DNA of 64,000 nucleotides from an uncultured Rhodospirillales bacterium (GCA_913055735.1 CAJXKD010000001.1:248001-312000); one strand, 5' to 3'; positions 20,728-30,619 are shown, numbered from the stretch's first letter. The notes: a model not told the origin generated them from the sequence alone. Translations and numbers: made by a program.

Positions 20728-20759
20728 AGGTCGTCCTAGGCATAGGTCGTCTTAGGCAT
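20720..20759 (-). repeat. 16-bp tandem repeat over the xerD start codon
   Basis: Read on the minus strand, ATGCCTAAGACGACCT is followed by ATGCCTAGGACGACCT and then ATGCCTAG, the true xerD start. The two upstream ATGs each encode M-P-(K/R)-T-T-Y-A and stop at a TAG two bases after the next ATG, so they form stacked mini-frames leading into xerD. Confidence 0.85.
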
Positions 20760-20781
20760 GGGGCCCAGCCACGCCATTACC

Positions 20782-22686
20782 TCATATCTTGGCGGCGATC
20801 GCCGCCTCGAGGGCAATGTCGCGTGCTTCCGCCTCCAAGCCGACGGCATAAAGGCCGGCAACGACCCGGTGCAGCACCACGGGATCGGCGCCGGCGGGTC
20901 CTTCCTGACCAAGAGACAGGAGCGACAACAGCACTGTTTCCCCGATACGGCCGTTTTGTGCCGCATCGGCAAGCGACCGCCAAATGGCTGGCCGCGGGAC
21001 GACAGCTGTCACCTGCGGCGATCCTTCGAGTAGCGGTTCCCACCGTTCGGCGGGGACCTGGTCGCCGAAAGCTTCTAGAAGATTGTAAAGCAGGGCCGCC
21101 CGCCCCGCGGCATCGCCGGCGGCCATCATCATTTTGCTTCCGGCATTGTCCGCTTTGCGCTCTTCCTTCGGCTTCTGGTCTTTTTGGCGGTCCCACCATC
21201 CCTCGAGCTGTGGGCCATCCAGCGCCTCGGCTGTTTCGAGACCAGCGATTCGGATCATGGGGCCAAGCGCACCCAACTCAGCCGCCGCTTTTTGATCGAG
21301 AACGGAGGCCGTCCGCAGTACCGCCAGCCAACGCTCAGCCGCGTCGTTGTTCCCGGCGGCAACGGCGGCGCGAACCGCCATGGGCGCGAACCAAACGAGG
21401 TCCTGACGCGGGCTCAACCGCCCGAAAATATCCGAATAGACACGCGCAGCCGCTTCGAAGCGGCCGCTTCCCCAGGCCATTTCATAGGCTCGGTTCAACA
21501 GTTGCGCCAAGGTCGTGGGAATCGCTTCCACCAAGGCCTTGCGATACAGCAAAGCGCGGCCAAGCGGCGTGTTGGTCTCGGCATTGTTTTGCGCGTTGGC
21601 AAGCGCCTCGTCACCGACCGTGACCCCCGCATACAGCTGCTGAAGAACGTTAGTCGGCAGAGCGCCCATGGCTTCCGCCCGCTCGGCGGCCTCGACGCGC
21701 ACTTCCGGACGCGCATTGGGGCTCGTCGCGATGGTGCGCAGAACCGCGGGATTATCCGATTTGATCACATCTTCAGGCAACCGCGCCCGCGCCGCGCGGG
21801 TCATGGCGAAATTCAACGGAGAGGGATTCACCAGACTGGCGATCCGATAGTCGCGATTGCCCGCGAGCTTGTCGATCAGGCCGAAGAAGACCGGGTCCTG
21901 GTGCCCGAGATCGCGAAGAAGGCTCACGCCCAACGCCGCCTTGTCATGCTCGCCCGCAAGAGCCTGGCAGAAGATAAAGGCTTTCTGCCAATAGATGCCG
22001 GCATCCGCGGTCATATGATCGCGCACCAATGGGCACGCCCGCGCATTGTCGTTGGTCAGAAAATAGAGATCCACTTCCTGCTGCAATAGGACTTCGTCGA
22101 TGGCGCGGTTGGGGGCCGATCGCAACAGGGCGTCCACCCCGGCAATCTCGCCCATCGCCGCCAAGCGCTCCACGCGGGCACCGAGCAAGCTGATGCTGTC
22201 GTCGCCCCGCGGCGGTACCGTCGCGATGCTCAACAGGAGACGGCGTGAAATCGAGCGCATGGCCAGAGAACTGGTCTTTACCGGGAGTTCGGGCAGTAGG
22301 ATTTCAATGGTACGGCGCCCCGTGCTCGACCACATATCGATGCCGAATCCGCCCTGCTGCGCGGTGAGGGTGCCGACCGAATCGGGGTCGATACCCTGAA
22401 GCTGATCCACTTGGACCCGGGTCGGGTCTTGCGGCGTCATCTGCCCCTGCCCGATTGAGAAGGAAGGCTCCGGCGCGGGCGTGACAATGACCGGCGCGGG
22501 CGATGAGGATCGCTGCTGCTGCGGGCTTAATGCGGTCGGCGGCGCCAAGGGCTGCGGCGCCGAAACGGGCGGCGGGCTGCCCTGCGCCCAGGCGTGCTGG
22601 ATGGCCGCCGGCTGAAACCCAGCCAAGGCAACCGCAGCGGCACCGAAAAAAGGAATAAATCGCCGGCTAGCGCGGGAATCTGTCAT
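20782..22686 (-). CDS. Large exported protein of unknown function
   Basis: An unrecognised 634-residue protein. The ATG at 22686 gives a signal peptide (RRFIPFFGAAAVALAGFQPA, cleavage likely after AWA near residue 34). A Pro/Ala/Gln/Ser-rich segment to about residue 85 follows, then a long, mostly helical body with Ala/Leu-rich repeats of TPR- or Sel1-like character but no clear consensus. It probably resides in the periplasm. The start overlaps the end of a 46-residue membrane protein gene by 20 bases, and the two form an operon upstream of xerD. No function can be assigned. Confidence 0.75.
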   Translation of the reverse strand: MTDSRASRRFIPFFGAAAVALAGFQPAAIQHAWAQGSPPPVSAPQPLAPPTALSPQQQRSSSPAPVIVTPAPEPSFSIGQGQMTPQDPTRVQVDQLQGIDPDSVGTLTAQQGGFGIDMWSSTGRRTIEILLPELPVKTSSLAMRSISRRLLLSIATVPPRGDDSISLLGARVERLAAMGEIAGVDALLRSAPNRAIDEVLLQQEVDLYFLTNDNARACPLVRDHMTADAGIYWQKAFIFCQALAGEHDKAALGVSLLRDLGHQDPVFFGLIDKLAGNRDYRIASLVNPSPLNFAMTRAARARLPEDVIKSDNPAVLRTIATSPNARPEVRVEAAERAEAMGALPTNVLQQLYAGVTVGDEALANAQNNAETNTPLGRALLYRKALVEAIPTTLAQLLNRAYEMAWGSGRFEAAARVYSDIFGRLSPRQDLVWFAPMAVRAAVAAGNNDAAERWLAVLRTASVLDQKAAAELGALGPMIRIAGLETAEALDGPQLEGWWDRQKDQKPKEERKADNAGSKMMMAAGDAAGRAALLYNLLEAFGDQVPAERWEPLLEGSPQVTAVVPRPAIWRSLADAAQNGRIGETVLLSLLSLGQEGPAGADPVVLHRVVAGLYAVGLEAEARDIALEAAIAAKI

Positions 22687-22807
22687 CAGGCAGCACCTTC
22701 TCGACGGGTGCGACAGGCGGCGGGACTTCCCATGTAACGAGAAAGACCGCACCCCCCACCAACAAGGCCAGCACGATGAATACCAGTATCTTTGTCAAAC
22801 CACTCAT
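22667..22807 (-). CDS. 46-residue single-span membrane protein
   Basis: A short gene: ATG at 22807, stop TAG at 22667-22669. The protein starts MSGLTKILVFIVLALLVGG, one transmembrane helix, followed by a Pro/Val-rich tail VPPPVAPVEKVLPDDRFPR that would face the periplasm. It overlaps the following 634-residue gene by 20 bases in another frame, and that gene's GAGAAGG ribosome site lies within it, which supports coupled translation. No protein family is recognised. Confidence rests on the clear TM-plus-tail composition and the overlap. Confidence 0.65.
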   Translation of the reverse strand: MSGLTKILVFIVLALLVGGAVFLVTWEVPPPVAPVEKVLPDDRFPR

Positions 22808-23031
22808 TTAAAACCAGATATAGGGGCCGGAATGGAAAGGATAAAGAGCGGACGGAACAAAGAGGTGGCTCAAAGGCTGGACAACCACGGTAAGGACAAT
22901 CAAGGGCGAGTATGGTATGGTCGAACTATGGCGATTTTTCGGCAGTCTATCCATTCCTCGTTCGCCTTTCAACGGCGCGGCGTCAAATACTTGAGCGATT
23001 GTTCGATCAAAGATTGGGACGCATTGGCTGA

Positions 23032-23595
23032 ATGAACGGCTCGGCTAAGGGCCTTCCGCCGGCGGCGGAGGGCAAATTCGTCGTACTTATCGGGTTGATG
23101 GGCGTCGGCAAGTCCAACGTCGGACGGCGGCTGGCCGACCTCCTGCGTCTGCCGTTCGTCGATACCGATACGGAAATCGAGGACGCCGCCGGCCGGTCCA
23201 TCGAGGATATATTCGAGGAATTCGGCGAGCCGTACTTCCGCGACGGCGAACGCAAGGTGATTTCGCGGCTGCTGGACGGCCCCCAAGCGGTGATGGCCAC
23301 CGGCGGCGGCTCCTACATGGACCCCGATACCCGCCGCGCGATCCAGGAAAAGGGGATTTCCATCTGGCTGCGGGCCGACCTCGATCTGCTGGTCAAACGC
23401 ACCAAACGCCGCGACAACCGGCCCCTTCTGAAACAAGGCGACCGGCGCGACACCCTCGCCCAGTTGATCGCCAAACGCTACCCCGTCTACGGCGAAGCGG
23501 ATATTATTATTGACGTGGCCGAGGAGTCGGCCGAGGAGACCACCCAGCGCGTCCTCGAGGCGCTCCAAAACTATCAGCCGGCGGAAGCGGATTAA
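23032..23595 (+). CDS. aroK: Shikimate kinase
   Basis: Fifth step of the shikimate pathway: ATP-dependent phosphorylation of shikimate at O3 (187 residues). Walker A is GLMGVGKSN (residues 21-29), the shikimate-binding segment is FVDTDTEIE, MATGGGSYM follows near 86-95, and the lid contains RRDNRPLL. The N-terminus is about 12 residues longer than minimal AroK. It is followed by aroB after 34 bases, the conserved aroK-aroB pair. Confidence 0.95.
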   Translation: MNGSAKGLPPAAEGKFVVLIGLMGVGKSNVGRRLADLLRLPFVDTDTEIEDAAGRSIEDIFEEFGEPYFRDGERKVISRLLDGPQAVMATGGGSYMDPDTRRAIQEKGISIWLRADLDLLVKRTKRRDNRPLLKQGDRRDTLAQLIAKRYPVYGEADIIIDVAEESAEETTQRVLEALQNYQPAEAD

Positions 23596-23629
23596 CGCCG
23601 GCTCGAACGAAGACCCACGGAATGTGACC

Positions 23630-24736
23630 ATGGAAACATTGGCCGTCGATCTCGGCGAACGGAGCTACAACATTCATATCGGCACCGGCCTCCTGAAACA
23701 GGCCGGCGCCCTAGTGTCACCCGTGCTCGCGCAAAAGCGCGCCATCATCGTTACCGACGCCCACGTCGCGCCGCATTATCTGTCTTCCCTTGAGGCATCA
23801 CTGAGCGGCGCGGGAATCGCGTGCGCCTCCATCACGCTGCCCGCCGGCGAGCAGACCAAGAATTTTGCCCATCTCGAACAGTTGCTCGACGATGTTCTCG
23901 GCCGCCGTATCGAACGCGGCACAAGCCTCATCGCTCTCGGCGGCGGCGTGATCGGCGATCTGACGGGCTTTGCGGCAGCAATAGCGTTGCGCGGCATCCC
24001 CTTCATCCAAATTCCGACGACGCTTTTGTCGCAGGTGGACAGCAGCGTCGGCGGTAAGACGGGGATCAACACACGTCACGGCAAAAACTTGGTTGGCGCT
24101 TTCTATCAGCCCCGTCTTGTGCTGGCCGACATCGATACGCTGGACACACTTCCGCGCCGTGAGCTTCTCGCGGGCTACGCCGAAGTCGTGAAGTACGGCC
24201 TTATCCGGGACGCGGCGTTTTACGATTGGTGTGAGGCAAACGGTACGCAGCTGGTTGACGGCGATAAGGACGCCCGGGTCCACGCGGTCCGCGAAAGCTG
24301 CGCCGCCAAGGCCGCCGTCGTCGCCAAGGACGAACGGGAATCGGGTGAGCGTGCGTTGCTCAATTTCGGACATACGTTCGGCCACGCGCTGGAATCGGAA
24401 ACCGGGTTCAGCGACACCCTGCTGCACGGCGAAGCCGTCGCGCTCGGCATGTTGATGGCGTTCGATCTGTCCGCCCGCATCGGATTATGCCCGGGCCAGG
24501 ATGCGGTCCGCGTCCGGAAACATTTCGAAGCGGTCGGGTTGCCCCATGACCCGCGTCAGATTGCCGGCGTCACGTGGAACGCGGACACCTTGATTTCCCA
24601 CATGGCCCTAGACAAGAAAGTGCGTGACGGAAAACTCACCTTCATCCTGTGCCGTGGCATCGGCGAGGCGTTCGTCACCCAGGATGTGAAAATCGACGAC
24701 GTGCGTGGGCTCATGAGCCAAGCGCTCGCTGCCTAA
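23630..24736 (+). CDS. aroB: 3-Dehydroquinate synthase
   Basis: NAD- and metal-dependent second enzyme of the shikimate pathway (368 residues). Family blocks are GGGVIGDLTGFAA (about 104-116), IPTTLLSQVDSSVGGKTGIN, ELLAGYAEVVKYGLI, and the metal-binding LNFGHTFGHALE and HGEAVALGM. The ATG at 23630 was chosen over the GTG two codons upstream. It is directly downstream of aroK and followed by a CNNM-type gene after 53 bases. Confidence 0.95.
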   Translation: METLAVDLGERSYNIHIGTGLLKQAGALVSPVLAQKRAIIVTDAHVAPHYLSSLEASLSGAGIACASITLPAGEQTKNFAHLEQLLDDVLGRRIERGTSLIALGGGVIGDLTGFAAAIALRGIPFIQIPTTLLSQVDSSVGGKTGINTRHGKNLVGAFYQPRLVLADIDTLDTLPRRELLAGYAEVVKYGLIRDAAFYDWCEANGTQLVDGDKDARVHAVRESCAAKAAVVAKDERESGERALLNFGHTFGHALESETGFSDTLLHGEAVALGMLMAFDLSARIGLCPGQDAVRVRKHFEAVGLPHDPRQIAGVTWNADTLISHMALDKKVRDGKLTFILCRGIGEAFVTQDVKIDDVRGLMSQALAA

Positions 24737-24789
24737 GCAACCACCGTTTCAACAACTTCGTTCATTTATCATCGCTATCGAGTGCACCC

Positions 24790-26061
24790 ATGTTGGCCAT
24801 CACCATCGCGATCATCTGTCTCATTATTATTTCGGCGTTCTTCTCAGGGTCCGAAACAGCGCTGACCGCCGCCTCGCGGCCGCTGATGCATCAGCTGGAA
24901 AGCAAGGGCAGTCACGGCGCCCGCATCGTCAACCAGCTCGACGCCCGTAAGGGCCGCTTGCTCGGCGCCATTCTCATCGGCAACAACCTGGTCAATATCC
25001 TGGCCTCCGCCCTTGCCACGTCCGTCTTGTTGACCCTGGTCGGCGACAATGCCGTTGCCTACGCGACGATCATCATGACCGTCGTTGTCGTGCTGTTCGC
25101 CGAAATCCTCCCGAAGACCTATGCGGTTCATAACGCCGACCGCATGGCGATACTGATCGCGCCCGTGATCCAGCCGATCGTCTTCCTGTTTTCTCCCCTG
25201 TCGTGGGCGGCCCAGCGGGTCGTGCGCCTGACCCTCAACATTTGCGGCCTCAAGCTGCGGCCCGAGGAATCCTTTTTCTCGCAAACCGAAATCCTGCGCG
25301 GCGCCATCGAGTTGCACCAGGGCGAAGAGGAAACGGTGACACGCGAACGCGCCATGCTCCGCAGCGTCCTCGATCTTGCCGAGGTGGAGGTGGGCGAGAT
25401 CATGAGCCACCGCAAGTCCGTCTATATGATCAATGCCGACGACCCGTTGCCCGCCATCGTCGAGCAGGTGCTGGACAGTCCCTATACGCGCCTACCCTTG
25501 TGGCGCAACGATACGGACAACATTGTCGGCGTCTTGCACGCCAAGGAACTCCTGCGCGCTCTCAAGGCGTTGCCCGAGGATCAAGCGCATCTCGATATCG
25601 AAGCGCTCGCCGCCAAACCCTGGTTCGTCCCGGAGACCACCCGGCTCCTCGATCAGCTCCAGGCCTTTCGCGACCGGCATGAGCATTTCGCCTTGGTGGT
25701 CGACGAGTACGGCAGCCTGCTCGGCGTCGTAACCCTCGAAGATATTCTCGAGGAAATCGTCGGCGACATCACAGACGAACATGACATCAGCGTTGCCGGT
25801 ATCCGGGCGCAAGCGGACGGCTCTTACATCATTGACGGCTCGGTCACCATCCGCGATCTCAACCGAGAAATGGAGTGGAGCCTGCCGGACGAAGAGGCCT
25901 CGACCATCGCCGGGCTGATCTTGCACGAATCGCGCCGTATCCCCGAGGTCGGCCAGACCTTCATGTTCTTCGGCTTCCGGTTCGAAATCCTTCGCCGCCA
26001 GCGCCATCAGATAACCGCCGTCCGCGTCACCCCGCCGCCGCCGCAAGTCACCTCGGAATAG
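24790..26061 (+). CDS. CNNM/CorC-HlyC family membrane protein
   Basis: A 423-residue inner-membrane protein of the hemolysin-related CNNM group, proposed to act in magnesium or other divalent-cation transport. The N-terminal DUF21 domain (residues 1-190) has about four hydrophobic segments (MLAITIAIICLIIISAFFSG first) and the motif FSGSETALTAA. Two CBS domains follow (about 210-330), and the C-terminal CorC_HlyC domain reaches the end. It is downstream of aroB; this neighbourhood is common in Rhodospirillales. Confidence 0.88.
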   Translation: MLAITIAIICLIIISAFFSGSETALTAASRPLMHQLESKGSHGARIVNQLDARKGRLLGAILIGNNLVNILASALATSVLLTLVGDNAVAYATIIMTVVVVLFAEILPKTYAVHNADRMAILIAPVIQPIVFLFSPLSWAAQRVVRLTLNICGLKLRPEESFFSQTEILRGAIELHQGEEETVTRERAMLRSVLDLAEVEVGEIMSHRKSVYMINADDPLPAIVEQVLDSPYTRLPLWRNDTDNIVGVLHAKELLRALKALPEDQAHLDIEALAAKPWFVPETTRLLDQLQAFRDRHEHFALVVDEYGSLLGVVTLEDILEEIVGDITDEHDISVAGIRAQADGSYIIDGSVTIRDLNREMEWSLPDEEASTIAGLILHESRRIPEVGQTFMFFGFRFEILRRQRHQITAVRVTPPPPQVTSE

Positions 26062-26115
26062 TCGGGAAACACCGGAAACCGGCGCGGGCGCTAAATTCGG
26101 GTTGATTTATTTCCT

Positions 26116-26137
26116 TATTTCGGGAATCATCGAAATA
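26116..26137. promoter_or_regulatory. Candidate ArsR operator over the arsR start
   Basis: Seven-base arms TATTTCG and CGAAATA separated by eight bases; the right arm reaches the first base of the arsR ATG. The position fits a metalloregulator-controlled autorepression site for the ars operon. Confidence 0.5.
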
Positions 26138-26505
26138 TGGATGAAACCCGGTTTATTGACGCTTTTGCCGCCCTCGCCCAGGAACATCGCCTCAAGGTGT
26201 TCCGCCTGTTGATGCATGAAGGCCCCAACGGTCTGCCGGCGGGCGACATCGCCAAGGCCATTGGTGTGCCTCCCTCGACCCTGTCGACGCACCTCGCGCA
26301 AATGACCCGCGCGGGATTGCTGCGCGCCACCCGGCGGCAACGTCAGATCTTTTACGCCACCGATATGAACGGCACCCGCGAATTGATCGACTATCTCACC
26401 CAGGATTGCTGCCAAGGCCGCCCCGAGCTTTGCGGCTATGGGACGAACAACAACTGCCAGCCGGAAAACGACGGACTCACCCAGGGAGAAACTGTCGATG
26501 AGTAA
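26137..26505 (+). CDS. arsR: ArsR-family metalloregulator
   Basis: A 122-residue winged-helix repressor that releases DNA on binding arsenite. The helix-turn-helix spans about residues 30-75 (GDIAKAIGVPPSTLSTHLAQ). Metal-binding cysteines are probably those in the C-terminal tail (DCCQGRPELCGYG, plus NNCQ), not a CVC pair in the recognition helix, so the site is of a distinct type. It overlaps arsC by eight bases and heads a five-gene arsenic operon. Confidence 0.9.
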   Translation: MDETRFIDAFAALAQEHRLKVFRLLMHEGPNGLPAGDIAKAIGVPPSTLSTHLAQMTRAGLLRATRRQRQIFYATDMNGTRELIDYLTQDCCQGRPELCGYGTNNNCQPENDGLTQGETVDE

Positions 26506-27013
26506 TCAGCTCTACAACGTCTTGTTTCTGTGCCGGGGAAACTCGGCGCGCAGCATCATGGCCGAGGCGATCCTCAACCGCCTCGGCCGAGGCAAATTCA
26601 AAGCGTACAGCGCTGGCAGTCATCCCGCCGGTCACGTCCATCCCTTCGCTCTCGATCTCCTGACGAACCAGAACTATTCGACAGCCGATTTGCGTTCCAA
26701 GGATTGGGGTGAGTTTGCCCGAAACGATGCGCCTACGATGGATTTCGTCTTTACGGTCTGCGATCAAACAGCAAACGAAGTTTGCCCGGTCTGGCCGGGA
26801 CAACCTATGTCCGCTCATTGGAGCATGCCGGATCCGGTTGAAACTGAGGGAACCGAGGCGGTAAAGCGCGCGGCCTTCGCCGAGACAATGCGGTATCTCA
26901 ACAACCGCATTGGCATTTTCGCGAATTTACCCCTCGAACGGTTGGACCGGCTTGCACTCCAGAAACATTTGGATGATATCGGCCATCAGGTGCCCGAACT
27001 GGAAATTCACTAA
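26498..27013 (+). CDS. arsC: Thioredoxin-type arsenate reductase
   Basis: Low-molecular-weight phosphatase-type ArsC (171 residues) reducing arsenate to arsenite. The CX5R P-loop is CRGNSARS at 12-19. The redox cysteines are probably C88 (TVCDQT) and the Cys of EVCPVW a few residues later, as in the thioredoxin-coupled class, and the general acid Asp lies in SMPDP near 112. The C-terminal 35 residues extend beyond minimal family size. The ATG at 26498 lies inside the end of arsR. Confidence 0.9.
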   Translation: MSNQLYNVLFLCRGNSARSIMAEAILNRLGRGKFKAYSAGSHPAGHVHPFALDLLTNQNYSTADLRSKDWGEFARNDAPTMDFVFTVCDQTANEVCPVWPGQPMSAHWSMPDPVETEGTEAVKRAAFAETMRYLNNRIGIFANLPLERLDRLALQKHLDDIGHQVPELEIH

Positions 27014-27038
27014 AGCTACTCACGGAGCGCAGAACAAC

Positions 27039-28085
27039 ATGCGGATCGGTATCAATGGATTTGGGCGCATCGGACGCATCGCGGCGCGCGCCGCGCTCGG
27101 CGGCGTCGACGGCACGAATGCCCGTCTCGAAATCGCCCACATCAACGAAGTAAAGGGTGGCGCGACAACCGCCGCCCATCTTCTCGAATTCGACAGCGTG
27201 CATGGCCGCTGGAAAGAAAATATTTCAGCCAAGGATACCGAGATATGTGTCGGCCCGCGTACGATCGGCTTCTCCGAATACGCGGCACCAGCCGACGTCC
27301 CGTGGGACGACCTCGGCATCGATATCGTTATCGAGAGTTCCGGTAAGTTCACCAAACAGGCATTGCTGGAGCCCTACTTCGAGCGCGGCGTCAAAGCGGT
27401 CATCGTCGCGGCACCGGTCAAGGACGGTCCGCTCAACATCGTCATGGGGGTCAACGATCATCTCTACGACCCCACGAAACACCCCATCGTGACGGCGGCG
27501 TCCTGCACGACCAATTGCCTCGCCCCCGTGGTCAAGCCGATCCACGACGAACTTGGCATCGTCCATGGGTCGATCACGACCATCCACGATCTGACCAACA
27601 CCCAGGTCATCGTCGACGCACCGCACAAGGATTTACGCCGCGCCCGTTCGGCCGTGACGTCGCTGATCCCGACGACGACCGGATCGGCCACGGCCATCGG
27701 CCTGATCTATCCCGAACTGCAAGGTAAATTGAACGGCCATGCGATCCGCGTGCCGATGCTCAACGCCTCCATCACCGATTGCGTGTTCGAAGTGGCGCGG
27801 CCGACCACGGCCGAAGAAGTCAACGCCATCCTCAAACGGGCGTCCGAAGGACCATTGGCCGGTATTCTCGGCTACGAAGAGCGGCCGCTGGTTTCCGTCG
27901 ACTATCGCGGCGACGTCCGTTCCTCCATCGTCGACGCCTTGTCGACGATTGTCGTAAACGGCACTCAGGTCAAAATCTATGCCTGGTACGACAATGAAAT
28001 GGGCTACGCATGCCGGTTGGCCGAGCTTACCGCCAAGGTTGCCGACGCGGTGAGCGGCATTACGCCACAGAAAATGAGTGCCTAG
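27039..28085 (+). CDS. ArsJ-associated glyceraldehyde-3-phosphate dehydrogenase
   Basis: A 348-residue GAPDH paralogue. The NAD motif INGFGRIGR is at residues 4-12, catalytic Cys156 is in [10 protein letters not shown], and the His is in the segment around [14 protein letters not shown]. In arsJ operons this enzyme uses arsenate in place of phosphate to form 1-arseno-3-phosphoglycerate, which ArsJ exports (known from Pseudomonas studies). It lies six bases upstream of arsJ, and the context favours the arsenic role over glycolysis. Confidence 0.9.
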   Translation: MRIGINGFGRIGRIAARAALGGVDGTNARLEIAHINEVKGGATTAAHLLEFDSVHGRWKENISAKDTEICVGPRTIGFSEYAAPADVPWDDLGIDIVIESSGKFTKQALLEPYFERGVKAVIVAAPVKDGPLNIVMGVNDHLYDPTKHPIVTAASCTTNCLAPVVKPIHDELGIVHGSITTIHDLTNTQVIVDAPHKDLRRARSAVTSLIPTTTGSATAIGLIYPELQGKLNGHAIRVPMLNASITDCVFEVARPTTAEEVNAILKRASEGPLAGILGYEERPLVSVDYRGDVRSSIVDALSTIVVNGTQVKIYAWYDNEMGYACRLAELTAKVADAVSGITPQKMSA

Positions 28086-28091
28086 TCCCAA

Positions 28092-29384
28092 ATGAACACA
28101 CGGGCTTATGCCATCGTTACCGGCGCCTACTGGGGCCAGACCGTCACCGACGGCGCCCTGCACATGCTGGTGCTGCTCCACTTCTACACGCTCGGCTTCA
28201 CACCCTTCCAAATCGCCCTGCTGTTCGTCCTCTATGAATTGATGGGTGTCGTCACCAATCTGCTCGGCGGCTGGATCGCCGCGCGGTTCGGTCTCAACAC
28301 GACGCTCTACGCCGGGCTTACCCTGCAGATCGCCGCGTTGGCGGCGCTGTCGATGCTCGATCCCGCCTGGCCGGCCATCTGGTCTGTCACCTATGCCGTC
28401 GTCATCCAGGGCGTCGCCGGTGTTGCCAAGGACCTCACCAAGATGAGCTCCAAAAGCGCCATCAAACTGATCGTCCCGGAAGACGCGACAGGCACCCTGT
28501 TTAAATGGGTGGCCGTGCTGACCGGTTCGAAGAACGCCATGAAAGGTGCCGGGTTCTTTTTGGGCGGCTTCCTGCTCGCCACGCTCGGCTTCGTCTCCGG
28601 TCTGTTGCTGCTCGCGGGCTGCCTGGCGGCGATCCTGCTCCTAACTCTTGTTCTGCTGCCCGGCGGCATGGGCCGCGCCAAATCGAAGGCGCCGCTGAAG
28701 TCGATCCTGGCCAAAGAGCCCGCCATCAACCTCCTATCGCTGGCGCGATTTTTCCTATTCGGTGCGCGCGATATCTGGTTCGTCGTCGGCGTGCCTCTCT
28801 TCCTTTACGAGGTCGCGGGCTGGACATTTATTGAAGTGTCGTCGTTCCTCGCCCTGTGGGTGGTCGGCTATGGCATCGTGCAGGCGGCCGCCCCGAAAAT
28901 CATCCAAAGCTCGACCGATGGGCTACGTTCGGAGGTGCGCGCCGCGCGCGTTTGGGTGTTCTTGCTCGCCATGCTGCCCGCGGCGCTCGCGCTCGGCCTC
29001 TCCCAGATTGTACCTTTCGATCAACTTACCGGCGAAAGCGTCGCGGCAGCGGCTGAAGTGTCAGGTTTGATCGGCCCCGGCCTCGCGATCATTATCGGCC
29101 TTGGCTTGTTCGGCGCGGTGTTCGCGGTGAATTCGTCGCTGCACTCTTATCTCATTCTCGCCTACAGCAGCGCCGAAAAGGTCGCCATGGACGTCGGTTT
29201 CTATTACATGGCCAATGCGGCAGGCCGTCTTGCCGGCTGTCTGCTGTCCGGGCTTGCCTATCAGATCTACGGTGTGCTCGGCTGTCTGCTCGCTTCGTTT
29301 GCCTTCCTACTGCTGAGTTGGTTGATCAGCCTTGCCCTGCCAACATCAATGCAACGAATCGCCCCCCTCCACGCCGCTCAATAG
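28092..29384 (+). CDS. arsJ: ArsJ, organoarsenical efflux MFS transporter
   Basis: A 430-residue major facilitator protein with about twelve hydrophobic segments, exporting 1-arseno-3-phosphoglycerate made by the adjoining GAPDH. The N-terminus AYAIVTGAYWGQTVTDGALH and the segment GVAGVAKDLTKMSSKSAIK (near 110-130) are typical of ArsJ and not of general MFS drug pumps. It is translated almost immediately after the GAPDH gene (six bases). Confidence 0.92.
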   Translation: MNTRAYAIVTGAYWGQTVTDGALHMLVLLHFYTLGFTPFQIALLFVLYELMGVVTNLLGGWIAARFGLNTTLYAGLTLQIAALAALSMLDPAWPAIWSVTYAVVIQGVAGVAKDLTKMSSKSAIKLIVPEDATGTLFKWVAVLTGSKNAMKGAGFFLGGFLLATLGFVSGLLLLAGCLAAILLLTLVLLPGGMGRAKSKAPLKSILAKEPAINLLSLARFFLFGARDIWFVVGVPLFLYEVAGWTFIEVSSFLALWVVGYGIVQAAAPKIIQSSTDGLRSEVRAARVWVFLLAMLPAALALGLSQIVPFDQLTGESVAAAAEVSGLIGPGLAIIIGLGLFGAVFAVNSSLHSYLILAYSSAEKVAMDVGFYYMANAAGRLAGCLLSGLAYQIYGVLGCLLASFAFLLLSWLISLALPTSMQRIAPLHAAQ

Positions 29385-29399
29385 AAAACGGACCGATCC

Positions 29400-30515
29400 A
29401 TGACCAACGCTACCGACGTGGCGGAAGCCCAGCACTCCCATCCGGCAGGCGGCATCGGCTTTTTCGAGAAATGGCTGTCCGTCTGGGTAGCGCTGTGCAT
29501 TCTCGCCGGCATCGTGCTCGGCAACCTTGTGCCAGGCCTGTTCGCGATCCTCGCCAGCCTCGAATATGCCTCGGTTAATCTGCCCGTCGCCATCCTCGTT
29601 TGGGCGATGGTCTATCCCATGATGGTGAATGTCGATTTCGCCAGCCTCAAGCATATCGGCGACCGGCCGAAGGGCCTCGTTGTCACCGTTATTGTCAATT
29701 GGCTGGTCAAACCGTTCACTATGGCCGCCCTCGGCGTTCTGTTCTTCGAGGTCCTGTTCGCCGACATGCTGAACCCGGCGGACGCGCAGCAATATATCGC
29801 CGGGCTGATCCTGTTGGGCGCCGCGCCCTGCACGGCGATGGTTTTCGTGTGGAGCCAACTGACGCGCGGCGACGCCACCTATACCTTGGTGCAAGTGTCG
29901 GTGAACGACGTCATCATGATCTTCGCCTTCGCGCCCATTGTCGCCTTCCTGCTCGGCGTTACAGACATCGCCGTGCCCTGGGAAACGCTGCTGCTGTCGG
30001 TCGTCCTCTACGTGGTCATCCCCCTTGCGGCCGGCGCCCTCACCCGCAAGTGGCTCGTCGGACATGCCGCCAAAAGCGAAAGCGGCAAGGCCGCAAGGGG
30101 CGAAAGCGGTGAAGCCGCCGTCGCCCGCTTTACCGGCATGGTCAAACCGTTTTCCGTCCTCGGCCTGCTGGCGACCGTCGTGTTGCTGTTCGGCTTCCAG
30201 GGAGAAGTCATTCTCGATCAGCCGCTGTTGATCGCACTCATCGCCGTGCCGTTGATCATCCAGTCCTACGGCATTTTCCTCATTGCGTATTTCGGAGCGC
30301 GGGCGTGGAAAATTCCCTTCAATGTCGCCGCCCCCTGTGCCCTCATCGGTACGTCAAATTTTTTCGAACTCGCCGTCGCCGTCGCCATCAGCCTGTTTGG
30401 CCTCAATTCCGGCGCTGCTCTCGCCACCGTCGTCGGCGTGCTTGTCGAGGTGCCGGTCATGCTGTCCCTGGTCGCGTTCGCCAACCGCACGCGGGGATGG
30501 TTCCCATCCGCCTAG
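29400..30515 (+). CDS. ACR3-family arsenite efflux permease
   Basis: A 371-residue arsenite exporter with about ten helices. The conserved Cys in [16 protein letters not shown] (near residue 144) is the one required in ACR3 proteins, and the N-terminal [16 protein letters not shown] is typical. A charged loop (about 220-240, Lys/Glu/Ser repeats) lengthens one cytoplasmic connection. It completes the arsenate-to-arsenite branch with ArsC. Last gene of the ars operon; no clear terminator follows. Confidence 0.92.
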   Translation: MTNATDVAEAQHSHPAGGIGFFEKWLSVWVALCILAGIVLGNLVPGLFAILASLEYASVNLPVAILVWAMVYPMMVNVDFASLKHIGDRPKGLVVTVIVNWLVKPFTMAALGVLFFEVLFADMLNPADAQQYIAGLILLGAAPCTAMVFVWSQLTRGDATYTLVQVSVNDVIMIFAFAPIVAFLLGVTDIAVPWETLLLSVVLYVVIPLAAGALTRKWLVGHAAKSESGKAARGESGEAAVARFTGMVKPFSVLGLLATVVLLFGFQGEVILDQPLLIALIAVPLIIQSYGIFLIAYFGARAWKIPFNVAAPCALIGTSNFFELAVAVAISLFGLNSGAALATVVGVLVEVPVMLSLVAFANRTRGWFPSA

Positions 30516-30619
30516 CGGGCCCCGGAGGCACAAGGCTCATGCGGGGTTTGACGAAAGGCACCCGTTTCAACACACTCTCATCGCCCCTACATAAGGCGTA
30601 TAAAATCAGAGGTGTCCCT

